DNA of 64,000 nucleotides from Adineta vaga (Eukaryota; Rotifera): positions 13,144,001 to 13,208,000 of the forward strand of contig CP075492.1 of assembly GCA_021613535.1 (NCBI GenBank), in the 5' to 3' direction. The position numbers were made by a program, and so were the translations under genes. The notes beneath the pieces are model-generated. The model was not told the DNA's origin. It saw nothing but the letters and a program-made list of their open reading frames with translations, and ran no database searches. Numbering within the stretch: the first letter of the stretch is position 1; every line of letters starts with the position of its first letter. This document shows, piece by piece, positions 24,931 to 36,891 of the stretch.

Positions 24931-25449
24931 TTAACGTACTTGTGATGTTGCACCAAGACTACCAAAGAGTCCAACTCGTTCTCGACTACCAGATCGTTTT
25001 GGTGGTAAAATATTATCATAATTGATCTCAGGATTAACTGCAGCAACATCAATCGATTGAGCTTTTTTAAATGGATTTCGAACTTTTTGTCCTGAACTAA
25101 AACTAAATGGAGCAGCTTGTTGTTGTTTAGGTGCAGTTAAACCTTGAACTGCTTCTTCCAATGCTGCAAGTTTCGTTTCCAATTCCTTAATTTGTATACG
25201 TGATTTCATATCATGATCTTTCAATCGTATGCCTTCTGCTTCTAACATTTCACATCGTACTGTAAGACAATCAAATGGTGTATGATCTGTATCTTGTTTT
25301 TTCTGTAATTTATTTCGACATATACGACATAAATGACTATGAGTATCCATATTGGCATACTGAATAGTATTGATGGAACCTAATGTTGTGATAGATTCAC
25401 GAGGTGTTGAAATCGTTTCATTTAATGTTGTATATGGTATTTCACTCAT
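24931..25449 (-). CDS. Uncharacterised coiled-coil protein
   Basis: A single open exon of 172 residues from ATG to TGA-type stop, not assigned to a family. It has a Ser/Thr-rich N-terminus, a C-x2-C pair (HLCRICRNKLQ) with two later cysteines (about residues 41-67), and a Glu/Lys/Leu-rich coiled coil (about 67-104). The basic tail contains RNPFKKAQS, NILPPKRSGSRERVG and LFGSLG. The Cys arrangement hints at a small zinc-binding site. Codon use and length argue for a real gene, and no frame of similar quality lies opposite it. Confidence 0.6.
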   Translation of the reverse strand: MSEIPYTTLNETISTPRESITTLGSINTIQYANMDTHSHLCRICRNKLQKKQDTDHTPFDCLTVRCEMLEAEGIRLKDHDMKSRIQIKELETKLAALEEAVQGLTAPKQQQAAPFSFSSGQKVRNPFKKAQSIDVAAVNPEINYDNILPPKRSGSRERVGLFGSLGATSQVR

Positions 25450-26223
25450 GATTTCTTAGAATATATTCTTGAATTTAGTTTAATGTAGAATATTACGATG
25501 ATTTTGTCTGCTAATTCGATTTGTTTTGTTATAGGTGTAATTTAGTCAAGGATGAAAAATAAGAAAATAAATCTAATGATATGATTTTAAAAACAGCAAG
25601 GTTATTTATTGATCGTCTTTCATGCGTATAGGATAATCCAGTACGAAGATATAAACATGTTTTTACATTATTATATTTTCAAGTAAGAATACAAACTACG
25701 CAGATAATCTTTTCTATTTGTTATCAATACGAAATTTTTCGATAAGAACGTACGTAATTTTGTTTATGTAAATAGATTTAAATTAGAACGCAAATGAATT
25801 ACTATTAATGATTATATTTATGTGAGTGATGAATGAATGAATGAGCACTTTGACGTGACGACATAATACAATTCAAGGACAACTAATGAGTCATTTTAAA
25901 TTAGGATCGATCGATCGAATATTATCAAATATATTACACAATCGTTTATTTGTTATTGAGCATAAAATGTCATGATTTAAACACGCCTTGAATAGAATCT
26001 ATTCTTATGTTAACTATGTGCTACACATGATCATCACATTTAGCCATCTCTTTCAAAAGGTGGCAGTGGATGTCGATTTCTATCACGTTAAAAACGATAG
26101 CATGAATTCATTCAAAGAGGAAAGAAACAATACATCTTATCTATTCGACGGAATATTTTACTGTTCGCCAATCCAATTGAAAGAAGAAATTACTAAATAA
26201 ATCGTTGCTGAAATGAAATTTTT
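25450..26223. other. Divergent intergenic region
   Basis: About 770 bp between the coiled-coil gene (-) and glutaredoxin (+). Two tandem GATC motifs occur near 25906-25915. The short + frame at 25988-26200 has no recognisable content. Confidence 0.5.
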
Positions 26224-26652
26224 ATGTATCGAAATGATTGTTTTGTATTGAGCTTTCTTGTACTTTCATTTATCATAATTTCTTTTTTCATTTTTGGTAC
26301 AACTAAAATGCCATCAAAATCATCATTATCTGCACCTGAACATATTCAAGAATTGATTCATAAATATCCTGTAGTTGTTTTTTCCAAATCAACATGTCCA
26401 TATTGTCAAAAAGCAAAAAAATTGCTCGCAAAATATAAATTAGAAGATAAATATTATGTACTTGAACTAAATGAATTATCTAATACAGATGAATATCAAA
26501 CTGAATTGAAAAAATTAACCGATGATCGAACTGTACCACGAATATTCATTGGTGGAAAATGTATTGGTGATGAAGAAGATTTGGAAAATTTAGAAAAACA
26601 AGGTGATTTAACACGTTTATTAAAAGAACATAAAGCAACTGAAGATTCTTAA
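26224..26652 (+). CDS. Membrane-anchored dithiol glutaredoxin
   Basis: Glutathione-dependent thiol-disulfide oxidoreductase, 142 residues, intronless. The thioredoxin fold is clear: VVVFSKSTCPYCQKAKKLL carries the dithiol CPYC active site, TVPRIFIGGKCIGDEEDLEN carries the cis-Pro (TVP) and the GG-C-GG-type glutathione-binding loop, and the end matches the last helix. The N-terminus has an extra hydrophobic stretch (residues 8-25, CFVLSFLVLSFIIISFFIF) before MPSKSS. This looks like a signal anchor and recalls secretory-pathway glutaredoxins. Alternatively the internal Met at about residue 29 starts a cytosolic form. Confidence 0.9.
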   Translation: MYRNDCFVLSFLVLSFIIISFFIFGTTKMPSKSSLSAPEHIQELIHKYPVVVFSKSTCPYCQKAKKLLAKYKLEDKYYVLELNELSNTDEYQTELKKLTDDRTVPRIFIGGKCIGDEEDLENLEKQGDLTRLLKEHKATEDS

Positions 26653-26788
26653 AAAGAAATTTTTGTAATCAAGCATTCTTATAGTCAAATAAATTCTAGC
26701 CAAGCGAATGTAGACTTTCATATGAGATCAATTGAACAGATTATTTCGATATTTTTTACACAATCATTTATTTTATATAATAAATAAA

Positions 26789-27378
26789 TTATACCTCCCA
26801 TGCACTACTTTTCCGATTATCATCAGTCCTCATCTCTACATGTCGACGACTAAACCGCATGTATAGAAATCCAATAATACCTAATATAATTGCACCAACG
26901 AATACTAACATAAATGTCGAATTTCTAAAAAGAAATGTGTGCATGAATGATTGCAAATCATTGAAAGATCGTGAAATTTTACGTCGATGTGGAAGCTTTT
27001 CCTTTTTTATCTCCATCATCATCATCATCATCATTATCATTCTTAATAGATATCGATGGTGCCGGAAAGCGTTGGTTAGCCTTTCAGAAATCCGCTTTCG
27101 TTGAAGACATTCTGGTGATAATCGTTCTTCAGAACAATAATAATTTTCAGTGCCACAGTAGGGCATTTCGCAGTATGGATTAGCTGTCGATATTGGCGGT
27201 GGTGGTACTATTAATTATACATGATTATAATACTGATTAGAATGAAAAAATACGTACCATTAAATTTATTTATCAATCGAGAAACTACAGGTTCAATTTC
27301 TTCCACTACTCCTTGAATGGTGGTAACTATTGCTATTCCAACATTTACAATCGCTTTGAAAAGGAATAACCACTGCAT
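26789..27378 (-). CDS. Uncharacterised small membrane protein with a poly-Met tract
   Basis: Two exons, 27258-27378 and 26789-27207. The N-terminus MQWLFLFKAIVNVGIAIVT could be a signal peptide or anchor. After PPPP there is a cluster of evenly spaced cysteines, NPYCEMPYCGTENYYCSEE. A basic middle part contains RMIMMMMMMM encoded by an ATG microsatellite (near 27016-27038). A single strong transmembrane segment follows near the C-terminus (FMLVFVGAIILGIIGFLYM), then a short basic-acidic tail. I do not recognise the family. The splice site and shared frame make it a plausible gene, but the repeat could also mark an unannotated intron. Confidence 0.55.
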
Positions 27379-28635
27379 TTTTTATTTCGTATAATATCAA
27401 TTTGAAATCGACAATACAACCGAATTGAACAAAAAAATAAAAGCCGTCGAGAGAAAAAACCTTTCAAAATGAAGAATGAAAGGCGCCTTATTTCAATATT
27501 ATTCGTAGACTACGAATCGATGGAAGTACCTAATTTCATTGTAGATTTTCATAGTATTTCGGTGATTTAAAAAGAAAATCTATAGAGATGATAGATGACC
27601 GGATATCATATTTAAATAGTGATTTTATGGTACTGTATCTTTTTTTGTATGAAGAGTAGAAGTGTTTATCATAAATAATTCTTAATTCTTCGCTACATGT
27701 AAATTCATTTCAATAGATTACCTATTGAAGAATATGAAAAAGCAAAGATTCATAATGATTGACATTAAAGTTTGATAACATTTACAAGGAGAAAGCGTTA
27801 ATCCGTGCTGACAACAAATAAAAGGTCATTGCTTTCGTCATTTGAACCAACAATGGACGAATAAATCTATAGCAGAGTTAGATCTATAAGTCACTTTCAT
27901 ATCGAATAGCAACCTATTACATTTCAAACATGTCTCTATGTATTGAAAGCTCAGAGAGAGTTATTTGAATCCCTCATGATATATGTAGGTCTTTTCTTTA
28001 CTGCAATATGTTCGGTCGCAATTAACATTGAAGTAAATAGAGTAGATGTTTTCACAAGTTTAATGATAGATTGGTAGCAGAGACAATAAAGAATGAAAAC
28101 TTCCTTGATAGCGAAATGCAAATTTTCGGTATCGACTAAATTGACAGACACTTCTAATGTATCTCTACTCATCTGTGAAGGTGTCAAACAACGCCCTAAT
28201 TATGTATGGTACATATTGTTTTCTTCTCGAATGTACCAATACAACAGAAAAAGTCATATTTCTGTTGCTTCGTGAGTTATTTTATGTATTTTCATACAGG
28301 GTAGAAGATATATAATTCAAGTCTAATTTATATCTTGTAATAATGGTAATTAGCTTATAATTAACAGCTATTCTTACATCTTTTTATTTCATACTGACTA
28401 AGGATTCAACCACTACTTTACATAACATAGTTTTTATGATATACAGATAGTTTTTTATCTTGTGACCTCGTCAACGTGTGAGAACCTTACGAAAAGATAT
28501 GTTTATTTGATTATGTTCGTATAAAAGCAACAGAATAAAAAATAAGATTTTGATACTCATTATCATACAAAGAACAAGCATAACAGAATAGAGAAAGGAA
28601 CAAAGAACAAATTTCAAAGTTTTGTTTTCTTGTAG
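27379..28635. other. Intergenic, about 1.26 kb
   Basis: Divergent region between the small membrane protein (-) and the LRAT-like gene (+). Short frames on both strands look random. No RNA gene or repeat recognised. Confidence 0.5.
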
Positions 28636-29428
28636 ATGCTCTTCAATACAATCCATTCATCTGATGTTCGTCCAGGCGATCATCTTTATCGATATCGATT
28701 TTTTGAAATTCAAGAAGGTATTGCTGTTCAATGTTCACAAATTGCTCCTATCTGTGTTATTACATATATCAAAGATACATTTCAATTACTTACTCTCAAT
28801 GAATTTAAAGGACGAAGCTGTTTAAGACGAGTCATTTACAAACAAAGTAACAATTGTATAAAGAGAACAAAAAAAGTTTACAATCGACCACCAGAAGAAA
28901 TCGCTGAAAACGCTTTGCTTCTTCTCGAATGGATTAAAACATCACCTGATCGCGTTCGAACGCTTTTTTCCAATGATCTATCTCAATTTGCTCGACAATG
29001 TTGTACAACTGTACATGAACAATGGCGTACTATGTTTCAATCAATGTTAGAACAAACATCTTCGAAAAAATATCCTCTCGATAAAGGTACTGAAAATAAA
29101 GAATATTCTCATACTTATGATGAATCATTTTTTGCGTTCTTCTAGAAAAGAAACTACGTAAAAGTAAAGCATTCAATGTTGCACTGTTATGTGGTATGCC
29201 CTTTCGTCAAGCTTCACAAATCGGAAACGAAGAATTTTGGAATGAAAACTGTACATCACAAGATGAAAACGGTAATAGGATTCTGAATTCTATCAATGAG
29301 CAAAATATAAAATATAAGTTTTCTCTTTATTAGATTCAATCAATTCAGTAAATGATGACGATGAACACTTACTATTCCTTCCAACATCAAATGACTATCT
29401 ATTAGATGAAGATGTATCTCTGATATAG
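28636..29428 (+). CDS. LRAT-like (NlpC/P60 fold) protein with replaced catalytic residues
   Basis: Three exons: 28636-29086, 29146-29271, 29334-29428 (about 223 residues). The order of motifs follows the LRAT-like family: VRPGDHLYRYR, then GIAV, then LNEFKGRSCLRRVIY, then RPPEEIAENALLLLE, then NDLSQFARQCCTT. The family normally has an H-x-G-I histidine in the second motif and a catalytic Cys in an N-C-E-x-F motif. Here the equivalent positions read QEGIAV and NDLSQF, so both appear lost. The C-terminal third is acidic and unrelated. The ATG directly follows TTTTCTTGTAG, an excellent splice acceptor, so an upstream 5' UTR exon or a trans-spliced leader is likely. The family call is by motif order only. 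Confidence 0.6.
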
Positions 29429-29584
29429 TTTTTTTATGAAATACAATAAAGTGAAAGAGCACTCTGAATTAATGAAGAGATCTTTCGTTTTGATAGATCT
29501 TTGAATGAGTGACTGTGTTAATAAATTCTTGTCATCAGACATGTTGTATAAATGAAAAGATATTAAATAAACTGAAAATTTCGA

Positions 29585-30739
29585 TTACAGCGATGAAGAT
29601 ATTTTTGTCAATAATAGATCAAGAACAAGATGATCTAAATGAGGTCCATACGGTTTTACTCGTTCAATATGTTCGATATCACATTGATAATTGTTCTCAT
29701 TGGAATGAGTTTCTCTCATTAGACTTTCAATACGTTGTCTAACTTTTTCACTCCATTGTTCATGTGTTTCTTCTTTGACATTGACCACACCATGAACATG
29801 TAGACGACCACCTTCAGATCGAAGTGCTCGACAAGCTATTGGCCAACTAGCTTCCGATGATGGAATTAATCCTAGATTACATCGATCCGCTACACCAACA
29901 GGACATGTCTAGAAAGAAATCGAAAGATCAATGACAAAAAAAGAGTTGAAGAAATTACCACTTGATTATCTCCTAATAAAAGTGTATAGCGATCTTCATC
30001 AATATGATTCGCTTGAAGATTACGGCGTAGAGCTTCCATCGAATCAGGATTCCATTCACAAGCATATACATGTCGTGCATGTCCATGAACAAGAAATGGT
30101 AATGTAAAATATCCGATTCCAGCATAGAGATCAACAACAATTTCATTTACACAAGGCATTCGTCCCATTCTCATTCGTTCTGTATTATTTCCAGCACAAA
30201 ACATACTTTTATCAACATTGTATGAGAATCTGAAATCAAATTTATCGTTTTTTTGAGAATAAAAATCTAAACGAGACTAACCTACTTTACACCATTCTCA
30301 ACTAAATGTATCCATGGATCATTTCCGAGTACTAGTCGTGTAGTTGGTGATCGAAAATCATCATTCTTAATTGTACCTTCAAAAGCAATACGTTTGATTG
30401 AAGAACCGAATGCTCGAGCTACAGTGGTCCAGAACTGATCAGATGCTAAAACAATCGAAGATTTTCGTACAAAGTGACAACGTTTGGTTTTAACGAGAAA
30501 AAAAACAACAACAACTAACGAATATGAGTCGTCCATCGTGGATCAAGAAAACAACGAGTTGAAGGTAGAAGAAGCATGTCACCATGAACACGCCATTTTC
30601 GTGGGATATCATTTGATAATTGATCGTCCCACGTTAGATCATGTTCAGTACATAGCGACTGAAGTTGAACGGTAAGTTTTGCATGTGGAGAAGTCATTTC
30701 TAAAATAATACATGTGTTATTCATTGCGTAAAGACGCAT
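29585..30739 (-). CDS. TRMT12: tRNA wybutosine-synthesising protein 2 homologue
   Basis: Transfers the aminocarboxypropyl group of S-adenosylmethionine during wybutosine formation at position 37 of tRNA-Phe. Four exons: 30520-30739, 30286-30445, 29959-30229, 29585-29908; 975 bp (324 residues). Matches include KWRVHGDMLLLP, FEGTIKNDDFRSPTTRLVLG, SYNVDKSMFCAGNNTERMRM, the SAM-binding VVDLYAGIGYFTLPFLVHG, ACEWNPDSMEALRRNLQAN, and LGLIPSSEASWPIACRALR. The C-terminal VKPYGPHLDHLVLDLLL also matches. It is shorter than the human protein at the N-terminus, as in many invertebrates. It lies only 79 bp downstream of the PREP stop codon on the same strand, a spacing that would fit a polycistronic unit. 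Confidence 0.92.
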
Positions 30740-30818
30740 GTCATTCTCTTTTTTATTTCAATAAAAGAATCAATAAAAAGATTAGATGGAGAAAAAGAAC
30801 ACTATGTCTCTTTTTGTT

Positions 30819-33241
30819 TTAATCGTGCCATTGAGCACCTAACGAATATGAAATGAATGAATAAGTATCTGCTAATTCTTCGATTCGTTTAACAGTTGGT
30901 TTACCCGCACCTAGAAAGAAAATGTTCTAGATGAATATTACAATATAAATGAAACATTACCATGTCCTGCTCGAACATCGATACGTATAACCAATGGACG
31001 ACCTAAACGATTCATTGTATCACCTAATTGATGTTGTAATTGTGCAATATATTTAAATGAATGAGCTGGAACGACTCGATCATCGTGATCAGCAGATGTT
31101 ATGAGTATTGATGGATACGATTTGGGATTGTCTGGAATATTATGTAATGGTGAAATCGATTTAACCCATTCAAATTCTTCTGGTAGATCTGGATTACCAT
31201 ATTCACCACACCAATAATATCCTGAAATAAAACAACATAGTCGTTTCCTTTCTTATTCGATTCCATATCATACCTATGGTAAATTTATGATATCGATATA
31301 AATCAAGTACACCAACTTGTATGATAACACAACCGAATAAATCTGGTCGCATATTAGCACAAGCAGCAACTGTCAATCCACCGTTACTTCCACCCATAAT
31401 AGAAATTTTATCTGGTTGAGTATATTGATTTGAAATAAGCCATTCAGTACAAGCACATAGATCGAGATAAGTATTTCTTTTCTTTGATTTATATCCATCT
31501 TTATGCCATACTTCGCCATATTCAGCACCACCACGAACATTCGTAAGAACAAAGATACCATCGAAATGATAGATCCAAAGGAGTGCAGCAATAGAAAAGA
31601 ATGGTTTCATTGAAATGGAAAAACCACCGTAGACATAAATATTTGTTGGATTTTGTGAATTTTTTTGTAAATCTTTTCGATGAATTAAAAACATTGGAAC
31701 TTTTACGGGATTTGATGGATCTAATCCATCCGAATCGACAAAAACTTGTTCGGTAACTAATGCATTGAGATCAAGACCTTCGAATTCAATTCGTTTGAAG
31801 ATATTCAATGGAGCATCAATCGAATCAGCTAGATCACATTTATAAATTGTAGTTGGAGAAAGAAATGATTCCAAACGAACGAAAATTTCTGATTCATGTT
31901 GATCACCCCTAGAGAAAATTTCATTGAATAGTGTGATGAATGAATGCATACAATCTAACAAATATATTCTTACCAAATCGAAATATTTCCAATAGGTAAA
32001 TCAAATTTACGTATTTGTTTTCCACTTTCCATTTCATGTAAATAAAGAATTGATTTAACATGTGATAAATATCGAACAAGTAAATATTTCTTATGAACCC
32101 GTGTAATATCTTCTAAGATATCGTTTTTATCTTCTTTAATTATGTCTTTGATTTCTTTTGTTTTTATATTCATAGTAATCAAACGAAAGTTTTCTGCTTG
32201 AGCATTAGTTTTCAAATAAAGTAAATCACCTTCTGATGTTACAAAATTATAGACATAATCCATACTATCAATTAATTTTGTCCAATTCGGTTGTTCAACG
32301 ATAGATTCCGATTGTTTAGTCAATGGAAGAATCCATAGTTTATTTTCGTGTAATGTTCCTTTCGATATACTAGCAATTAAATATAGACCATCATCTGATG
32401 TTTCAACCGAAAAGAAATGTTCATTCAAATCATCTGTACATCGAGCAATACACACATCCGATGAACGAGGAGTACCGAGACGATGAAAATAAATTTCTTG
32501 AATATCTGTACGAGTTACTTCAATGCCCGTCTAAACAATAGAAGAAGAAAAATCAAATAAATCTTTTATTTTCATATCAGATAGGAATATTCACTTCAGT
32601 TTGACCAGTTTTTGAATCTTCAGACGATGTTTTTGTATCAGAGCATCTGCATATGTGGCATAGAAAATACCACGATTATCCGTTGTCCAACGTAATGATG
32701 AAAATTTTGTTCGAGTAATCACGTCATCTAATTTTTCACGAGATGCAACATCCATAAAATATAGAGTTGACCAATCTGAACCAGCATCGGATACGCTATA
32801 ACATAATGTTTTTGCATCGAATGAAAAATTCAATGATTGAATAGAAACTGTTCCATCTTTTGAAAATGTATTTGGATCAAGTAATATTTGACTTTGATCC
32901 GTTGATTTTGATAAAGAATCTAATTCATAATAAACATCTTGATTTTGAAGACCCGTATTCATGTAATAGTAATATTTTCCGTTGGGTTGTTTTGATGGAC
33001 AGGAAAATTTTGGAATATTAAAAACTTCTTTCAAATGTTCGAAGAATTTTGTTCGATATGGAATTTTACCTAAATAATTTTCACTTATCGCATTTTGTTC
33101 GGAAACAAATTTGATTGTTTCTTCTGAATCAGGATCTTCAAGCCAACGATATGCATCATTGATCGTGACTGTATTGTTACCATATGAATCTGAAATAGTC
33201 GCATCACGACGTATAGATGGATATGTAATAGTAGAAGACAT
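30819..33241 (-). CDS. PREP: Prolyl endopeptidase (S9A), with an apparent 1-bp frameshift
   Basis: Cytosolic serine peptidase that cleaves after proline in short peptides. Exons: 32595-33241, 31974-32530, 31274-31908, 30961-31221, 30819-30910. The propeller N-terminus begins YPSIRRDATISDSYG, with DAYRWLEDPDSEET. The catalytic domain shows GGSNGGLTVAA (nucleophile Ser), the Asp in SADHDDRVVPAHSF and the His in VRAGHGAGKPT. The first exon is 647 bp; 648 would keep frame. The reading frame changes near 32640-32650, where ADAL should continue as an acidic DTKTSSEDSKTGQTE segment. So the gene as given has a one-base deletion, or uses the weaker donor at about 32606, which would keep frame with a different junction. 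The ATG follows TTTCAG directly. Confidence 0.9.
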
Positions 33242-33537
33242 CTGAAATTAAGCGAAGAAAAGATCATATGTATTCTTCATCCCTACTGTTTCTGATTGTA
33301 TCCAATCGAATATTCTTTATTTTGATATTTATTATCCTCATACATTGTAATTATTGAGTAAGAAACGAAACAATACCTTTAAGAATTTATTGCGTTAAAT
33401 AACTTTAAGTAAAAAAAGAAAGAAGAAACAGAACGAATGGTATCAAAATCTTTCATAGAATGAAAGACAATGATTATATCAGTTTTGATAAATAGATATA
33501 TACATAGAAGAAGAAGCACGCTGGAAATTCAACATTT

Positions 33538-35850
33538 TTATTCAGCATGGTCATGTTGTACTGGTGTTTTTTTGAATAGACGTTGTGTAAGAGCATGACG
33601 AGAAGCCATTAAACGAACTTTTAAATCTTGTAAACGTTGTCGAAATGAAGTTTGAGAACGTTTCGGACCGAATGCAAATTCTTTAGTAGTTAAATTATGT
33701 AAACCACCAAAAGCAAGTGCAACAGCTGTACATCCCAAACAGATTACATTGAATGGCATACTGAAATCTGGTGTTGGTAGATTTACTAATAATGATTCGG
33801 AATATAATCGAACAAAACCATCGGATGATGAAAGACTAGTTACAAAGATCAACAGAATATTTAATGTCGATGAGAAAATAAAACGACCTTTACCTTTGAT
33901 TTAAAGAAAATGAATTTAATGATCGAAGGATATAGTTTGATTTTGAAGGTAGTATAGTAGAAATCACAGCACTTGGAATATAAAATCCATGATTTGGATC
34001 AGGTGGAAATTCGTTCCATTTAAGAAAAGCCATTTCAAATTCAAAACTTATTACTATTGATTGTTTTGTTTTAACTATTAATTCTAATTGATAAGATCTT
34101 TCACGATCTTTACCTGGCACATACGATATATGATCTTAATAAATGAAGAACAAAAAATAAACGAAATGAGTCAAATATATTGAAATTAAACATATCCTAC
34201 CGGGTTGAAGTTCAGTTCTCGGATCATCAAGTGTCGTTATCTTAAGTGTATGAAGAAAAACACGAAAATACCAAGGAATTTGTTCGAAATAGAGTAAAGT
34301 TATCTGATCATTTGTTTGTTCTTCATGAATTTTTATCACAGTTTCAATACCACCATCACGAACACTATAACCTAATCGACACGAAATGAATTCAAACGTT
34401 GATATAATACTTTGATTCGTTCTCTCACCTGTAGCATATCGATGAACGACAATTGGAGGAGATAAAGAAGCATTTTGATTATTATTTGATATTTGTTGTT
34501 TAGTATGAGTACAACTCATTGCAAATGTGGTATCTTTTCGTTTGTCATTATTTAAGTCATATATTACAATTGGTACAGTTCCTTGTTTGATTGAATGATC
34601 TGGTTCAGGACTAATATTTAATGAATGTGTCTAGAAAAAGAGATGGTCTGTTTTTTATACATAGATTTGAAAATGTAACATACAGATGACAATTGTAAGT
34701 CAACATAAATATTTGTCAATGAACTGAGTGGACATGATTGAGCAACATTTGATCCGAAAATGGATCGAAATGTCCATTCTAAAGATAAAAAAAATGATAA
34801 GATTGAAACTATGAAGAAATCATCGAACAAACCATTATGATTTGGTTTTGATGTTGCTGTGTTCACCACAATCGCTAATGCCATAGATAGTTCAAGTTGC
34901 GTAGATGTACATTCAGTATTCTACAGAAGAATAGACAATTTCTAAAGGTAAATACATATGATTTAATTCTTACAGCACATATTTGTCGTAGATCCATTCG
35001 AAGTGAATGATAATCACTATGATGTAATTTTGGAGCATTATCAAGTAATCCGGCAAGACCTTTATGATTTGAACCACCAGCAACACATGGTAATAGTTTT
35101 TTCCATGGTGTTAGATTTTCTGTATAAAAAAAAATTTGTATCTCGTATTCGATTGAAATGAAAGAAAAACAAACCGGTACAAACGATTTCTCGTGGTAAA
35201 GCAGCATATCGAAGTAGAGAATTATCTAGTTTAGCACTATTTGAAACAGATAATGTTGATTGTGGTCGAAAAGAATAATGTGGTGAACTTGAACTAACAT
35301 TTGAAGCGACGAAATTGAGTGAAGCACATAACAAACCACCTAATTCATGGGCAAAGGAAGTCCAACGAGAAGCTACACTATAAATTTCATCATTCAGTTT
35401 TATCAAATAAAATCATAATCTTTTAATTCTTACTCTTTTTGTTCATCTGGCTTGAACCATGCCCAAACTTCTGCTCCTGGTGGTGCACCAACAATTGGCA
35501 TACCCCATCGATCATATCTCCAGAGACCTTGTGTTAATGAAACATGAAATTCACTGACACCATTTGATCGAACAATATCAGCAATAACTTTTGGAAAAAG
35601 ATGATAATGATGAACTATTTATAAGAAAGAATCATCAATATACATCAAATCATTCTTCAATAGATTTACCAATATTTGATTTGAGAATATCTGGTGATAC
35701 AACCGTTGTAAACAAAAGATTGAAATATGTATGTCCACTTGATAACGGACGAATATATAATTCTTCTTTGTAAATATCTTCTTTCGTCGAACAATAATGA
35801 ATAAAAAGGAATAACAAATTAAGGCAAAATTTCAACTTTGTTGAATACAT
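33538..35850 (-). CDS. PIGT: GPI transamidase subunit PIG-T
   Basis: Subunit of the ER GPI transamidase that attaches GPI anchors to proteins. Nine exons: 35670-35850, 35434-35614, 35175-35377, 34974-35119, 34833-34920, 34684-34778, 34201-34630, 33894-34134, 33538-33835; 1863 bp (620 residues). Signal peptide [20 protein letters not shown]. Motifs in family order: [106 protein letters not shown], and [20 protein letters not shown] followed by the single transmembrane helix near the C-terminus. I chose ATG 35850 rather than the upstream ATG at 35889. It gives a clean signal peptide, and a TTTCAG acceptor lies two bases before it. Confidence 0.95.
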
Positions 35851-36077
35851 TTCTGAAATGAAAATACTTCTAAAAAAAACCATTTTCAAGTGTGTGAATT
35901 AACATGATCTTTATTCGTTTCTACGACGGAAAGAAGAAAACGCACAACAAAATAAGTAACTAAGGACACGGTTGAGCGTTTAGAAAAGAAAAAGAGAATA
36001 GGAACAACATATGAAAGAAAAAAAAAGTTAATTCTACACCATGAATGGACTGTTATGTTGTGTCTTTTCTTTGTGGT

Positions 36078-36891
36078 TTATTTTTTCCATGTACCTAAAT
36101 GAAAAGAATAGAGATTATTAAAGAAGAGAAATATTTTTATCGATTAGAAACTGACCTGTTTCATAATCCCATTTAGATGCTAAACCAGTCATAGGACCTT
36201 GACGAGCAGCAATATGAAATTGTAATTGTTTCTTCAATTTCTCATCACTCATACTATCTGGTTTATCAAAACGATAACCTAAAACGATACGAAATTTAGA
36301 ATATTGACATGATGACAAAATCCAAACGTACAAATACGTCGCCATCCATCATAAGCTAAAACTGCACCAGCACAGGCAATAAGTGTCCATCCAACTGCCC
36401 ATTTCCAAATGCCAGTTGGTGCAGTAAATTCTTCAAATGTTTGACGGAAGCTTGATCGATATACTAAATAGATAAAGAATATCGCATTAAAACTAACTGT
36501 GAAAGAAGATTTCATACTGATACGTACATCGTTTCTTTTCATCAACCGATAATTGTTTCCAATCAGCTTGTTCTTTCTTTCTCAATCCAGCAATTTCAGC
36601 TGTGTCGGCTTCCCAACGAATACTTGGACAAGGAAACATAACCAAATCGAAATATTCTGGTTTACCTTTCAAACCATAACCAACAATTTCACGATTACCA
36701 ATACGTGGATGCATTCGCATACGATCATTATCGAGTGATGGTGGTGCTTTTCGATTGTCTAAAACAACTGGACTATTGTGAGCAACAGTAGCACTTGATG
36801 CTGTTGAAGCTTCAGCTCGACATTGATGTTGTAATAAAGAAGCTAGTTGAGGTTGAGTTAATTTAACTTGTCGAAGAAGAAAATTACTCAT
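36078..36891 (-). CDS. COX4: Cytochrome c oxidase subunit 4
   Basis: Nuclear-encoded subunit of mitochondrial complex IV with one transmembrane helix. Four exons: 36528-36891, 36338-36463, 36156-36278, 36078-36094; 630 bp (209 residues). The last exon is only 17 bp (TWKK and stop). Recognisable parts are the presequence-like N-terminus (FLLRQVKLTQPQL), REIVGYGLKGKPEYFD, PCPSIRWEADT, LRKKEQADWKQLSVDEKK, the SFRQTFEEFTAPTGIWKW lead-in, the membrane helix after it, and the matrix/intermembrane tail ending KWDYETGTWKK. It lies 227 bp upstream of PIGT on the same strand and divergent from TMEM87. Confidence 0.93.

Noticed and set aside
35851-35889. Upstream ATG of PIGT (13 extra residues)
   Set aside because: A TTTCAG acceptor and a clean signal peptide support the ATG at 35850.
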